Assembly (NCBI GenBank): GCA_030426665.1
Contig: JAUHYD010000001.1
Coordinates: 124,001-188,000, forward strand
From: Bacteroidia bacterium
GTDB lineage: Bacteria > Bacteroidota > Bacteroidia > Chitinophagales > Chitinophagaceae
DNA length: 64,000 nucleotides
Direction of reading: 5' to 3'
This document shows, one piece after another, positions 53,139-63,722 of the stretch (within the stretch, counting starts at the first letter, position 1; every line of letters begins with the position of its first letter). Below the pieces are notes generated by a model that had not been told where the DNA came from, did not search any database, and worked only from the letters and a program-made list of their open reading frames with translations. The position numbers and the translations under genes are program-made.

Positions 53139-53975
53139 CTACTTGCGTCCTTGCATAGCAGACAGCATATTTCCGTATATGTCGTTAAGCACGGTCAGGT
53201 TTTTAGCCAACAGACCAATCTGGTCTTTAGTATTGTTAGCATCCTTCGCACTTGAAGCCATCGCGTCAGAAGCATTAACCAGATTGCTATAGAACTTATT
53301 CATAGCTTTCAAGTGGTTGTTAGCATCAGTCAATTCTACTTCATAAATCTGGTTCAATGTTCCGAGGTTCTTCGACAACACTTTTACCTGATCATGGAAT
53401 TTCATTGTATCGTCAGCTGCGCTGTTAAATGCTCCCATCGTTTTTGTTGCACCTGCAAAAGAATCTTTCATCTTACCTAAAGCGTCTGCAGCGTCACGTG
53501 CACTTTGTGAATAAGCACCGGTAGCAGCAGTAACTTCGGTGATATCTTTCATCTCTTCTACCGTCTTACCAAACTTCTGGAAATTATCGCCCAATCTTTT
53601 AATTACAGCTGGTGTAATTTCCGCATCTTCCATCATCTGATCCAGCGACTTTGTAGTACCCTTTCCTCCGTCCTTCTTTGCAGCAGCAAGTTTTGCTTCT
53701 TTGCCATGCTTCTGATGAGCTTCTACGTGTGGGTTCATTGTAATGTCCGGATAAAAACGCTCCCAATAATAATCCGGGTGAGGTGGGAGCAAACCGAGCA
53801 TCGCAAAGATAAAGGCCTCTGTAACCATACCCGCAGTAAGCATGATACCTCCACCTGGCCAGTGCTGTATTTTGAACAATGCACCTAGAAGTACAACAGA
53901 CGCACCAAGACCGATAATCAGGTTCTTTACATATTTTCCTTTGTCGGTTTCAAAAAATAATGTTATTGGATTCAT
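53139..53975 (-). CDS. gldL: T9SS/gliding motor protein GldL (PorL)
   Basis: 278 residues. Two membrane segments close to the N terminus, IIGLGASVVLLGALFKIQHW and IMLTAGMVTEAFIFAMLGLL, with Glu53 in the second; the matching Glu in F. johnsoniae GldL is tied to proton-motive force use. The rest is cytoplasmic, helical, with a coiled-coil-like DSFAGATKTMGAFNSAADDT region. GldL is the proton-driven stator-like ring around GldM. It lies between gldK and gldM, the usual order. Confidence 0.96.
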   Translation of the reverse strand: MNPITLFFETDKGKYVKNLIIGLGASVVLLGALFKIQHWPGGGIMLTAGMVTEAFIFAMLGLLPPHPDYYWERFYPDITMNPHVEAHQKHGKEAKLAAAKKDGGKGTTKSLDQMMEDAEITPAVIKRLGDNFQKFGKTVEEMKDITEVTAATGAYSQSARDAADALGKMKDSFAGATKTMGAFNSAADDTMKFHDQVKVLSKNLGTLNQIYEVELTDANNHLKAMNKFYSNLVNASDAMASSAKDANNTKDQIGLLAKNLTVLNDIYGNMLSAMQGRK

Positions 53976-54046
53976 TTTATCCTGTTTTTTTCTGTTAATG
54001 TTAGTTTATTAGTAATCGGAGTGTGTTGTGTTATATTCTTCTTCTA

Positions 54047-55309
54047 CTATCTGGATGGACGTCTATTGCTCAAAGCAGGGTTAACTTCCTGATATACACA
54101 ACGGAAACCTATATACGCTTTTGAAGTATCCTCAAATTCATAGTCACGAGTACTAACCTGAAGATAGTACTGAACATCGCGCCAGCTACCACCACGCACC
54201 ACTTTGCGTTTCATATATAGCGGATCATTCTCTCTTGAGTTGTAAGTGATGCTTGGATTAATATCTGCCATCTGGTTGTAAGAACCACCGAAGTATGGAG
54301 AACTTGTCCACTCAGATACGTTACCTGACATATTTTTCAGACCATAATCATTCGCTGCGTATTTGTCAACCGGAACAGTGTAAAGCCCCCCATCAGCTGC
54401 GTAGTTTCCGCGCAATGGCTTAAAGTTGGCCAAATAACAACCTTTCTTATTAATAATATACGGGCCACCCCATGGGAAAGGCGATTGATTACGTCCACCT
54501 CTTGCTGCCCACTCCCATTCTTGTTCTGTCGGAAGACGGAAACGGCTTTCGGTATATAATCTAGCTTTATCTCTTTCTGCTACCCAAATGTTTGTTCTCC
54601 AGTTACAGAATGCCGTTGCCTGATGCCAATTAACACCAACTACAGGATATCTGTTGAAACCGATAAACCAAAAATATTGCATTGCAATCGGCTCGTTGAA
54701 CGCATAATTAAACTGACGCATCCAAACAGTTGTATCCGGATAAATCGGCAAATCGTAACGACGAACAAATTTTTCTCTCGACTCGTACCTGTGCTGCACC
54801 GCCGAAGCAATGTCGAACGTGGTATATGTATATCGCAACTTAGATGCGTCCATTTCTTTGCGCCCCCACCCTGATTGTTCTGCAGGAATGTACATTGAAG
54901 CTAACTGGTCTTGCAACTCGGGATCCCTCCAATTAATACGCTTATAATCAACACGCTGAGTTCCATCAGGGTTATCTTTAAAGTTACCGAGGATTGTATT
55001 AGCGATAGAATCTCTAACCCAATTTGTAAATTGGCGATACTCCTGATTTGAAATTTCAGTAGCGTCCATATAAAAACCGACCATCTGCACAGTGTGTACA
55101 GTAGCATCGTTTCTACCGCGGATATCCTCGTCACTCGCTCCCATTTTAAATGATCCGGACGGAACATACATCATACCAATCGGGTATGGTGCTTTGTAAC
55201 TCATTCGCGTTTGATCACCCACTAGTTGGCCATTGGAGCCGGGATTCCCGCAGCTTGCAGCAAGCACTAACAAAGCTAAAGCCGAGACCTTCAGGGAAGT
55301 TTTTTTCAT
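54047..55309 (-). CDS. gldK: T9SS/gliding lipoprotein GldK (PorK)
   Basis: 420 residues from MKKTSLKVSALALLVLAASC (lipobox Cys20); the frame has an earlier ATG 39 codons upstream that would bury the signal peptide. The sulfatase-modifying-factor (FGE-sulfatase) fold shows PYPIGMMYVPSGSFKMGASD, GFYMDATEISNQEYRQF, YPVVGVNWHQATAFCNWR, RFRLPTEQEWEWAARGG, NMSGNVSEWTSSPYFGG and VVRGGSWRDVQYYLQVSTR. GldK has no formylglycine activity in this role; it forms the outer-membrane ring with GldN. It heads the gldKLMN operon; no porP lies directly upstream. Confidence 0.96.
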   Translation of the reverse strand: MKKTSLKVSALALLVLAASCGNPGSNGQLVGDQTRMSYKAPYPIGMMYVPSGSFKMGASDEDIRGRNDATVHTVQMVGFYMDATEISNQEYRQFTNWVRDSIANTILGNFKDNPDGTQRVDYKRINWRDPELQDQLASMYIPAEQSGWGRKEMDASKLRYTYTTFDIASAVQHRYESREKFVRRYDLPIYPDTTVWMRQFNYAFNEPIAMQYFWFIGFNRYPVVGVNWHQATAFCNWRTNIWVAERDKARLYTESRFRLPTEQEWEWAARGGRNQSPFPWGGPYIINKKGCYLANFKPLRGNYAADGGLYTVPVDKYAANDYGLKNMSGNVSEWTSSPYFGGSYNQMADINPSITYNSRENDPLYMKRKVVRGGSWRDVQYYLQVSTRDYEFEDTSKAYIGFRCVYQEVNPALSNRRPSR

Positions 55310-55488
55310 ACTACTATCTATTGTTTTTGCAAATTTGCAACTAATTATTTCCACCTGTTGATACCTTCCACACAAAACCGATGCACAATATTCAAAGTTT
55401 TTTTGAAAAATACAAGTTTCAACCAAAAATTGTTAATTCTCCGACCTATTAATAAATTGAATTACTGTCGATTATTTAACACTAATTT

Positions 55489-57510
55489 CTACTTGCTAAT
55501 AAGGTTAAAGGCTTCTCTAACACTACTTACAGGCGACAAGCATGCCTGCTCAGTGCAAACAAATATAGACAAATTACTGCCAAAAAGTTTTTTTTCAAGA
55601 ATCGGCAATTCGCATATTTCTTTTTCACAAGTGACCAAATATGCATGTGGCAAGTATTTTGACGAGATTTCAGCCGCAGCCCGAAGCGCATCACCGCCAC
55701 CTACAACTACTGTATTCATCCCCCTCAGGTTTCGTTGTAACACTATCCCCCAATTGGCAAAAGAATATGCGTAACGAGCCGCCGTTGCCGACATATTTTT
55801 CAGCATTGATACCGCCTGTTCGACCCAGCTACTTCTTTCGTCACACATACCGCAAACCCATAAGTTGTAAGCCATAACAGAATTGGCAGAGGGTGTTGCT
55901 CCATCGTACAAGTCTACCTTCCGAACCGGCACATCTTTCTGGGCTGAAGAAGTGTAATAGAAAAATCCATCCTCCCGACCAAATTGCTCGACTACAAGGG
56001 TTGTAAACGTTATTGCTTTTGCAATCAATTCATTGTCTGCCACTGCAGAGCCAAGAAGCAGCATCGCTTGTATCAGATACGCATAGTCGTCGAGATTTGC
56101 GGTGATTCTGGACTTGCCGCTCTTCCATGTGTGCACCAACTCCCGTCTTGTCTGATATGTAGCCAACATCCACTCCATATGGTCACCGGCTTGTGCCAAA
56201 TATTCAGCATTCTGCAACGCCACACCGGCCTTTGTCAGGGCCATATTCATCAGCGCATTCCAGGACAAAAGGCATTTATCATCTGTTTGTGGTCTCACCC
56301 GTTTTGCTCGGGCTTTTAGCAGTTTGGTTTTAACAGAATCTATGGCCCCGTTCACCTCGTCAATTGTTAAATTTTTCTGAGCTGCTATCGTTTCCACATC
56401 CGTAACAATGTGCAAAATATTGGTCCCTTCCCAGTTACCCTCCGGCAGCACACCAAAGTGCTTCGCTGCCATTCCTGAATCGTCGCCGGCGTGTTGCTGC
56501 CATTCTTCCCACGTCCATGTGTAGAACTTCCCTTCTACCCCTTCGCTATCTGCGTCAAGTGCACAATAGAAGCCACCTGTGTTGTCTTTCAGTTCGGCAT
56601 TAATAAACGAAATAGTTTGCTGTATGGTTGTTCGATAAATCTCTTTTCCGGTTATCCGGTACGCATCGCACATTGTACTTATCAGCAAAGCATTGTCGTA
56701 CAGCATCTTTTCGAAGTGCGGTGCCAACCAACTACTGTCCGTTGAGTAACGCGCGAAGCCCCCGCCAATCTGATCGTAAATGCCACCTTGAATCATAGAA
56801 TCAAGGCTGAATAATGCATGTTCCAACGCTTCTTCGTCGCCGGCATAATGATAGTGTTCCAGCAAATAACTAATTGCCATTGTTCCGGGAAATTTGGGGG
56901 CATTCCCGAAGCCTCCTTTTTCTTTATCGGCCTGCTTCAGAAGTGTCTCAAGTATATCCACGCAAATGTCTTCGTCAGCACCATTTGATGATGGCGAAGA
57001 TATCCTTGCCGAAGCTTGTCGCAGATGAGTCAGCATTTGGTCTGCCTGCCTATTGACCTCTTCGGGTTGCTTATTCCAAATCTCAGACATTCGCTGCATT
57101 AGCTGCGTCCAGGAAGGTCTGCTGTATGCGGGTTTCGGGGGGTAATATGTTCCCCCGAAAAAAGGGGCTCTATCGGGAGTTGCGAACACGTTAAGCGGCC
57201 AGCCGCCGCTCCCACTAATGGCCTGAACAGCGTCCATATAAAAATGGTCAACGTCCGGATGCTCTTCTCTGTCTACTTTTATACAAACAAAATGCTCGTT
57301 CATATAGGCTGCGACATCCGGGTTTTCAAAGCTCTCCCGCTCCATTACATGACACCAGTGACATGCAGCATATCCAATACTAATCAGAACCGGTTTGTTA
57401 TCCCTTTTCGCTATCTCAAACGCCTCATCGCACCAAGGATACCAATCTACCGGATTATGTGCATGTTGAAGTAAATACGGACTCTGTTCGTCTATCAGTC
57501 TATTAGCCAT
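55489..57510 (-). CDS. Thioredoxin-domain DUF255/YyaL-type protein
   Basis: 673 residues from [20 protein letters not shown]. The N-terminal DUF255 domain has the marker HNPVDWYPW, a thioredoxin-like [19 protein letters not shown] and [19 protein letters not shown]. The rest is an alpha/alpha-barrel like those of glycoside-processing enzymes ([52 protein letters not shown]). Human homologue: SPATA20. The reaction is not established. There is no signal peptide, so it is cytoplasmic. The start at 57546 would add 12 untypical residues. Confidence 0.93.
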   Translation of the reverse strand: MANRLIDEQSPYLLQHAHNPVDWYPWCDEAFEIAKRDNKPVLISIGYAACHWCHVMERESFENPDVAAYMNEHFVCIKVDREEHPDVDHFYMDAVQAISGSGGWPLNVFATPDRAPFFGGTYYPPKPAYSRPSWTQLMQRMSEIWNKQPEEVNRQADQMLTHLRQASARISSPSSNGADEDICVDILETLLKQADKEKGGFGNAPKFPGTMAISYLLEHYHYAGDEEALEHALFSLDSMIQGGIYDQIGGGFARYSTDSSWLAPHFEKMLYDNALLISTMCDAYRITGKEIYRTTIQQTISFINAELKDNTGGFYCALDADSEGVEGKFYTWTWEEWQQHAGDDSGMAAKHFGVLPEGNWEGTNILHIVTDVETIAAQKNLTIDEVNGAIDSVKTKLLKARAKRVRPQTDDKCLLSWNALMNMALTKAGVALQNAEYLAQAGDHMEWMLATYQTRRELVHTWKSGKSRITANLDDYAYLIQAMLLLGSAVADNELIAKAITFTTLVVEQFGREDGFFYYTSSAQKDVPVRKVDLYDGATPSANSVMAYNLWVCGMCDERSSWVEQAVSMLKNMSATAARYAYSFANWGIVLQRNLRGMNTVVVGGGDALRAAAEISSKYLPHAYLVTCEKEICELPILEKKLFGSNLSIFVCTEQACLSPVSSVREAFNLISK

Positions 57511-57566
57511 ATTGCGAAGGTAAGACAGATGAATCCGATAAAACAAGGCAAAGGCAAGCCAGTTAC

Positions 57567-58829
57567 TTAGTAACTCACGAACTTACCGTAACTCACACGA
57601 CCAGAGAATAACAATCGGTAGAGATACATACCCTGTGGAAAGCGGTCAGACACCGAATGGGATGTCACCTGATATTTGTGTACTAACTGACCACTTAAAT
57701 TATAAATCTCGAGCATCTTCGCTGAGTTTTCAGACGGCAGCTCAAACTTAACGTTCCCACCCTGCTCGCAATATACTCTGACGCCGCTTTCAAGACCGGA
57801 TACCTGAGTCAGAATACTCGTTGGTGTGCCAATATGAACCGTATCCTGAGCAGTAGCGGTGAAGCAGTCTGTGTGTGCCGTGAGGGTAACAGTATACACA
57901 CCCGGAACAGTGTAGGAGTGAACCGGATTGCTGGCAGTATCAGTGGCTCCATCTCCGAAAGACCATGTATAACCGGTAGCTCGAGCAGACCCATTCGAAA
58001 ATGTTATGGAAGTGGCACCGGTATGCGAATAGCTATAGTTAGCAAACGGATAATGACCGTGCTGCTGCCATTGCGACAAACTATCAAGCACTACTTTGTC
58101 AGCAATACGCTGCAATGTCTGAGCCGTTGTTGCAGGCACACCACCCAAGTAAGTGCAACCCTGTGCTGACCTGTGAAAAATAGAAGTATATAAAATACAC
58201 GCTTGCAAATACGAACTAGTAAGCGAAGGGTGTGAGCTGTCTGCCTGATATAAATCTATCATGGGGAAACTGTCAATTATCACTTTAAAAGCAGCCCCCA
58301 TTGGCGCGACGTCAGCATCATTGTCTACAGCCATCTGGAGGTAACTATCGCGAAGCCGGCCCTGCATACCGGCGTAAGTACAAACCGGCGGGTAGCTGGC
58401 ACAATTCATAGCATCACCATTACGTCTACCCCACGTCATCATAAACATGGTTTGTGTACAACTATCGTTGTCGCGTATCAGACTATCTAACCTTGTCGCA
58501 AACGGGAATACTTCATCGGCAACCTGAGCAGGTGAAAAAGACGGCTTCTGACTCTGCTCCTGCACCACTACAATATCCCAGGGCTGGGAGGCAATGCCCG
58601 CACGCGTAGTAGCATTCGTTGTATGTTGTTCCAGTGTGTATCCACCGGGAGCCGACATAGCATATGTGACTGTATCTCCCATGGCCGCAGCAAAACTGAC
58701 AAACATATCGGGCATACTGTTTGTGTAGGTGTAACTGTTACCAATAAAATACACACTTCGGCTTTTTGCTGACAGAGTAGCCAAACTACCAATTAACAAT
58801 AAACCTGTTAAGTAAGCAACACTTTTCAT
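57567..58829 (-). CDS. SGNH-type hydrolase with PKD domain and T9SS type A sorting domain
   Basis: 420 residues from [21 protein letters not shown] (signal peptide; a start 45 bp upstream would overlap the preceding gene). An SGNH/GDSL-like domain fills about 20-240: [15 protein letters not shown] (nucleophile Ser), [12 protein letters not shown] and the Asp-x-x-His pair in [15 protein letters not shown] domain ([27 protein letters not shown]) follows, then a type A tail ([32 protein letters not shown]). It is probably a secreted esterase or deacetylase on polysaccharide; the substrate is unknown. It lies 13 bp after the Sel1-repeat gene. Confidence 0.88.
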   Translation of the reverse strand: MKSVAYLTGLLLIGSLATLSAKSRSVYFIGNSYTYTNSMPDMFVSFAAAMGDTVTYAMSAPGGYTLEQHTTNATTRAGIASQPWDIVVVQEQSQKPSFSPAQVADEVFPFATRLDSLIRDNDSCTQTMFMMTWGRRNGDAMNCASYPPVCTYAGMQGRLRDSYLQMAVDNDADVAPMGAAFKVIIDSFPMIDLYQADSSHPSLTSSYLQACILYTSIFHRSAQGCTYLGGVPATTAQTLQRIADKVVLDSLSQWQQHGHYPFANYSYSHTGATSITFSNGSARATGYTWSFGDGATDTASNPVHSYTVPGVYTVTLTAHTDCFTATAQDTVHIGTPTSILTQVSGLESGVRVYCEQGGNVKFELPSENSAKMLEIYNLSGQLVHKYQVTSHSVSDRFPQGMYLYRLLFSGRVSYGKFVSY

Positions 58830-58842
58830 CTTTGATAGGGTT

Positions 58843-60195
58843 TTAGTTTTTATATTTATTTTCAGTTTCATCATACTTTTTGAGCCATTCCGCCGCCGCT
58901 GTATTATTTACCGGGGTACCAGTACCGTATTCATAGAATGTGCTGACCATCTTCATGGCGTCCTTGTCACCCTTTTTAGCAGCCTTCAACATCCAGGAAA
59001 AAGCCTTTTCATCGTTTTGTGTTATATCGCCCAATCCTTTGTAGTAAATAAACGCCACCCAAAAACAGCCTCCCGGATTACCGTTTTCTGCGGAGTTGAC
59101 CGCCCAATCCAGACCAGCCCTATAATCGTTGCCGCTAGCCTGCTCTTTATTTATGTAAGCGTTGGCAATTACAGCCATCATTTCAGCATCTTTGTCCTTC
59201 CTTGCTGTTTCTTCGAACCACTTGAGCAGTCTTGCCTTTTGCGTCAGATTTAATTCCCCGGAATTGTATAGCGTAAATAAGTTGTTTGTTGAAAAGTTTC
59301 TTTCGTCATCTGCATACATTCCGGTTTCGTGATCCTTAATCAGCATGTCTATCCCCCTGTCCAGATTTTTTTCAACCCCAACCCCTTCAATATAGAATCC
59401 ACCCATAAAAAAACAAGCATAAGGGAACTTCCTGGCAGCATGCAACCTCATCCATGTTGCTATCTCTTCTTCATTCAACCCCGGACAATCGCCTTTCATT
59501 GCAATAGCTCCCGCCGGGCGTAGTGAAGCGGTATCGCCGGCATCTACTGCTTTCATGTACCATGATACTGCTTTAGCACAATCGTTGCCCATGTCAGCCT
59601 GCGCGAAATAATCTCCTAAATACCGCATCGCCAACCTATCCTTCTTATTTGCGGCTTTCATAAACCAATCGTAACCTATGTTTCTGTCAACGGCAACACC
59701 CTCACCGTCCATATAACAAAACCCGAGCGCAATCATGGCACCTGCGCTACCCTTTTCAGCAGCAACTTTATACCACCTCACTGCTTCCTTCATATCTGCA
59801 TCCACACCTTCCCCATCTTCATACATAGCACCCAACTCATAGGCGGTAATTTCGCTGCCTTTGAGCGCCGCCTTTTTCATCCATTCTAATGCCTTGACAT
59901 TGTCTTTCTTTGCACCTACACCACTGTTGTACATGTCAGACAGTAACAACATAGCTTCTACATTGCCCTTCGCCGCAGACTTGTCTACCCATCGTTTTGC
60001 AGTAACCAAATTCTTAGTGGTACCTAAGCCATAATAGTAGTATTGCCCCAGCCGACACATATCTTCTGCTTTGCCTTTGGCAGCACCGGACTTTACAGCA
60101 GCAAACTCCCTGCTCGTTGGCTTAGCCGGTTGCGAGGACTGACTAAACACAGATACTGATAGCACCGTTAAGAACAGACTAAATAAAATTTTCAT
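58843..60195 (-). CDS. Exported Sel1-like repeat protein
   Basis: 450 residues with a signal peptide (MKILFSLFLTVLSVSVFSQ). The body consists of about ten Sel1-type repeats of 36 residues: AAKGNVEAMLLLSDMYNSGVGAKKDN, AALKGSEITAYELGAMYEDGEG, AAEKGSAGAMIALGFCYMDGEG and so on. Sel1 repeats form helical solenoids that bind other proteins. It has no catalytic signature. It is in line with the SGNH hydrolase and the YfhO-type protein, each separated by fewer than 25 bp, so the three may share a transcript. Confidence 0.9.
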   Translation of the reverse strand: MKILFSLFLTVLSVSVFSQSSQPAKPTSREFAAVKSGAAKGKAEDMCRLGQYYYYGLGTTKNLVTAKRWVDKSAAKGNVEAMLLLSDMYNSGVGAKKDNVKALEWMKKAALKGSEITAYELGAMYEDGEGVDADMKEAVRWYKVAAEKGSAGAMIALGFCYMDGEGVAVDRNIGYDWFMKAANKKDRLAMRYLGDYFAQADMGNDCAKAVSWYMKAVDAGDTASLRPAGAIAMKGDCPGLNEEEIATWMRLHAARKFPYACFFMGGFYIEGVGVEKNLDRGIDMLIKDHETGMYADDERNFSTNNLFTLYNSGELNLTQKARLLKWFEETARKDKDAEMMAVIANAYINKEQASGNDYRAGLDWAVNSAENGNPGGCFWVAFIYYKGLGDITQNDEKAFSWMLKAAKKGDKDAMKMVSTFYEYGTGTPVNNTAAAEWLKKYDETENKYKN

Positions 60196-60219
60196 GGCGG
60201 CAAAAATAAGGATATTCGA

Positions 60220-62682
60220 TTATACTTGTGGGTCGGACTTCGATTTGAGTTTACCATTACGTTGCAAAAACCACAATCCTCCAATAAGTAGTAGCCCTAC
60301 AACAGTTAACAGTAGCCCTGTATTGAAATAACGGAGCTCGTAAACTAAATCTATCGAGTGCTGCCCTTTCGATAGAACAACGCCAGTCATCCCGGCGAAA
60401 AGAATTTCCTTTTCCCTTTCTTTCCCATCTACTTTTAAAGTCCACCCACCGTCGATAGGCAAAGACATATACAATATCTTGGGCTGGTCCACGGACACTT
60501 TTCCGCTGATGTGGTTGTTTTCAAAATTTTCAACCAAGAGGCTATCCTTTGCCAAGCGCCTGACACTTTCCGCATACACGCTAAGATTGAAGCCGGAAGG
60601 CGCAATTGTATCTTTCAACTGAAATTCTTTCATCCCGGCGATCTTGCTGATGTCCGCATCGTTAACCACGCAGGCCTGCATCGATGTAAAATCTTTCTGA
60701 GTATTCGACAGCTTTTCGAAGACGCTTTCGGGAATGTAATATTCATAGGTATACCCAAATGGTAAAATAAATCTGTTTCGCAACACTGTAACATCTCCGA
60801 AAGTTGCTATCGAGTCACACAACACATACCACAACGGGTTTGTTCTGCCTTTGTCCAGCATGTACTTTACTCGATTGCAAGACTCCAGTATAGGCCTGGT
60901 TGCGAGTCCGTTTGCCCATCGGGATTCCAACTCATTATTCTTGTCTGAAATCCCCATCAGTTGGAGATAGCGGATATAATGAAGCTGATTGAACCTGCTA
61001 TAAAGAGAAGTACCATTGTAACCTTGTATCATCGCGTCATTAAGCGAAAAGTGCATCGCCGGCGATGACGAGTAACTCTTATCAATCCTGTAGAAGGACT
61101 TATCATTTTTCTTTAAAAACTGAAGTGCATCTACCGTATAATCGTTATATCCTTTCTTACCTGTAAAGTCGGCTTCTGTAACTGCTTCTCTGTCATTCAC
61201 TGTTGTGTATGAGAAGTAAGTCAATTCAAATACCGCCGCGAATAAGAAAATGTATTTGAGATACTGAGGGCTACCCTTTCGCCCTATAAAAAAGAGTAGT
61301 GTAGCATAAACCAATATCATCAGGCTTGCGAAACTATAAATTGGAGAGTTGATGTAGCTATCGTCAGGAAAGTATGGGTAGTTCAACAACAAAAACAATA
61401 CAGCAACTGATACGATGAGGATAGGTAGGTTTACTTGACGCTCTGTTATGATTTTTTCTAATGCCTGCACAGAATAATACAACATAAACAACACCACAAT
61501 TACAGTATAGGCACGATAATAGTCGCCTGTAAAGAGCCAGAACGCATGTCTGAAATAGGGGTAAACAATGGGCAAAAGCCACACACACATAAATACTATA
61601 AAAAACAATCTGACACCCTTCTTCAGGAATGGAAATAATTGTGGCATGAGCAGCAGACAGGGAATACCGCAATAAAATGCAGGTGCTTCCAAGGTATTTT
61701 GCCACCCTTTAAAGTTATTGCCTGTTCCCATCATATCACTGGAAAAAAATCTCATAACAGAGGTACCCAATTCTGAAATTTCGGTAGTTCTGAAAGCAGG
61801 CAAAGACGACAAAATATTAGCATAAGAAGTATTGCCACTACCCCGGGGACTCTCTAATAGCTGTACGATATTTTCTAACAAGAAAGGACCGCTCACCAAT
61901 ACACCTATTAACCCAAGACCAGCCAACTGTAACAATAAAACTCCATATGATTTAACACTGAGCTTCCCATCTTCTTTTAGTCGTAACAGGGCATAAGCCG
62001 CTAAAAACAAACCATAGACATACAGGTTGAAGGGCTGTGAAACGCTGAACAAAAAAATAGGAATCGGAAACAGATACCATAACTTCTTTTTATAAAACAG
62101 CTCGAAAGCCAATAGCATCAATGCAATATTGAATGTCTCGAAAGAGAAGATATTCCAGCCGCTACCCAATATAGCAAAGCCGCAAAAAGCAAACAGAAGA
62201 CAACCCATAAGGGCAGGAAAGGAGGCAATCCCTCTGGTTTTCAGATAAAAATAAAACAATAGTCCTCCACCAACGATTTTTATATATTCTGTATATACAA
62301 TCCCATAGAGAATACTGCCCTTACCAATCAACATTAAAAATATAAAGAATGGGTCTAACAAAAAGAAAGGGAATATGCTCTGTCCCATACCATGTTGAAA
62401 CGACCACTTCGGCACACCATTATTTGCAATATAATCAGCTACGTGCCATGCATACGGATAAATATAATTATAGGTATCGCTCCCAATATCCTTAAAAGAA
62501 TATGCCTTACTACCTGTGAGATAGTCTTTGAACACAACAAACGCCATAATTGCCAACAAACCAAGTGCAACATATACTACTTTGTTGCCGAGATTATCGA
62601 CGAAATCGTTAGTCGGTTTTTGTTCTACTTCGGGCCGTGGCACCGGAGCTTTGCGGACATCTTGCTTTTTTTTTGACGACAC
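60220..62682 (-). CDS. YfhO-family integral membrane protein
   Basis: 820 residues. A basic cytoplasmic N terminus (MSSKKKQDVRKAPVPRPEVE) leads into about a dozen membrane segments over residues 30-510 (VVYVALGLLAIMAFVVF, FPALMGCLLFAFCGFAILG, GLFLAAYALLRL, LLLFFLLLNYPYFPDD-like). A soluble domain follows, then a last hydrophobic segment near 790 (YFNTGLLLTVVGLLLIGGLWFL). The SIDLVYELRYFNTG ending is typical of bacterial YfhO proteins, which resemble GT-C glycosyltransferases and in Gram-positives help glycosylate lipoteichoic acid. A lipid-sugar-dependent transfer at the inner membrane is plausible here but unproven. Confidence 0.88.
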   Translation of the reverse strand: MSSKKKQDVRKAPVPRPEVEQKPTNDFVDNLGNKVVYVALGLLAIMAFVVFKDYLTGSKAYSFKDIGSDTYNYIYPYAWHVADYIANNGVPKWSFQHGMGQSIFPFFLLDPFFIFLMLIGKGSILYGIVYTEYIKIVGGGLLFYFYLKTRGIASFPALMGCLLFAFCGFAILGSGWNIFSFETFNIALMLLAFELFYKKKLWYLFPIPIFLFSVSQPFNLYVYGLFLAAYALLRLKEDGKLSVKSYGVLLLQLAGLGLIGVLVSGPFLLENIVQLLESPRGSGNTSYANILSSLPAFRTTEISELGTSVMRFFSSDMMGTGNNFKGWQNTLEAPAFYCGIPCLLLMPQLFPFLKKGVRLFFIVFMCVWLLPIVYPYFRHAFWLFTGDYYRAYTVIVVLFMLYYSVQALEKIITERQVNLPILIVSVAVLFLLLNYPYFPDDSYINSPIYSFASLMILVYATLLFFIGRKGSPQYLKYIFLFAAVFELTYFSYTTVNDREAVTEADFTGKKGYNDYTVDALQFLKKNDKSFYRIDKSYSSSPAMHFSLNDAMIQGYNGTSLYSRFNQLHYIRYLQLMGISDKNNELESRWANGLATRPILESCNRVKYMLDKGRTNPLWYVLCDSIATFGDVTVLRNRFILPFGYTYEYYIPESVFEKLSNTQKDFTSMQACVVNDADISKIAGMKEFQLKDTIAPSGFNLSVYAESVRRLAKDSLLVENFENNHISGKVSVDQPKILYMSLPIDGGWTLKVDGKEREKEILFAGMTGVVLSKGQHSIDLVYELRYFNTGLLLTVVGLLLIGGLWFLQRNGKLKSKSDPQV

Positions 62683-62824
62683 AGATTAGCTTTTATGAAG
62701 CCTGAAAATACAAATAAGGGGCTAATCTAACAAAATTAGTGCACCCATGAGCAGATAGTGAATCCGGAATCGGACAATCCTTAAATGTAAATACAGTTTT
62801 CACGTTTCTAACCAACTATTAAAC

Positions 62825-62832
62825 TATTTTTG
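62825..62832 (+). promoter_or_regulatory. TAnnTTTG element directly before era
   Basis: TATTTTTG ends 5 bases before the era ATG. No clear TTG at 17-23 bp upstream. If it works, the era mRNA would be almost leaderless. Confidence 0.45.
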
Positions 62833-62837
62833 CTCCT

Positions 62838-63722
62838 ATGACAGAGAGCTATAAATCAGGCTTTGTAAATATTTTTGGCGCACCGAATGCGGGAAAGTCT
62901 ACACTGCTCAATTTGCTTTTGGGAGAGCGACTTGTAATCATTTCTCCGAAGGTACAGACCACGCGACACAGGATTCTGGGGATTCTTTCTGAACAAAACT
63001 ATCAGATAGTGTTTTCAGATACTCCGGGCATCATTGAGCCAAAATACAAACTACATCAAAAAATGATGATGCAGGTAAAAAGTGCTCTGGAAGATGCCGA
63101 CGTTGCTATATTAATGCACGACATAACGCAACCAATTGAGGAGTTCGACCTTATTGCTTCTACTTTAAAACTGAAAGTGCCTGCATTATTATTGCTGAAT
63201 AAAATTGATACGCTCAAGGATAAAAGCACTAAAAACGACATCGTTAACCAGTTTAAGGAACGCTACCCCACCTGGGAAGTGCTGGCAATATCAGCCAGAA
63301 AAAAAACAAATACCGATAAAATACTTCCGATGGTACTAAAGGCACTACCGGAAGGAATGCCATTTTACCCCGACGATAGTATTTCTGACAGATCTGAGCG
63401 TTTCTTTGTCGCAGAAATGATAAGAGAACAGATATTCGCCCTATATTCTGAAGAAATACCATACCATACTGCTGTGCTTATTCAATCCTTTGAAGAGAAG
63501 ACATCGCTAAACGTAATTAAAGCCGACATCATAGTGAGCAGAGAGACGCAAAAAATGATACTGTTGGGTAAGGGCGGCAGCATGATTAAGCAACTGGGTA
63601 TAAACTCCCGTAAAGCCATGGAGGACTTCTTGCAAAAGAAAGTGCACCTTGAGCTATTTGTTAAAGTGCGCCCGAAATGGCGGGACAATGAAAATTACCT
63701 ACGGGAATATGGATATAATTGA
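62838..63722 (+). CDS. era: GTPase Era
   Basis: 294 residues with G1 GAPNAGKST, G2 region KVQTTRHR, G3 DTPGI, G4 NKID and G5 SARKK, then the KH RNA-binding domain (IILLGKGGSMIKQLGINSRKAMEDFL and VHLELFVKVRPKWRDNENYLREYGY). Era binds the 3' end of 16S rRNA in assembling the small ribosomal subunit. Length and motifs are complete. Its last 14 bases overlap the next gene. Confidence 0.97.
   Translation: MTESYKSGFVNIFGAPNAGKSTLLNLLLGERLVIISPKVQTTRHRILGILSEQNYQIVFSDTPGIIEPKYKLHQKMMMQVKSALEDADVAILMHDITQPIEEFDLIASTLKLKVPALLLLNKIDTLKDKSTKNDIVNQFKERYPTWEVLAISARKKTNTDKILPMVLKALPEGMPFYPDDSISDRSERFFVAEMIREQIFALYSEEIPYHTAVLIQSFEEKTSLNVIKADIIVSRETQKMILLGKGGSMIKQLGINSRKAMEDFLQKKVHLELFVKVRPKWRDNENYLREYGYN

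Noticed and set aside
54047-55309. Calling GldK a formylglycine-generating enzyme
   Set aside because: The fold is shared, but the order gldK-gldL-gldM-gldN and the lipoprotein signal identify it as the T9SS ring protein.
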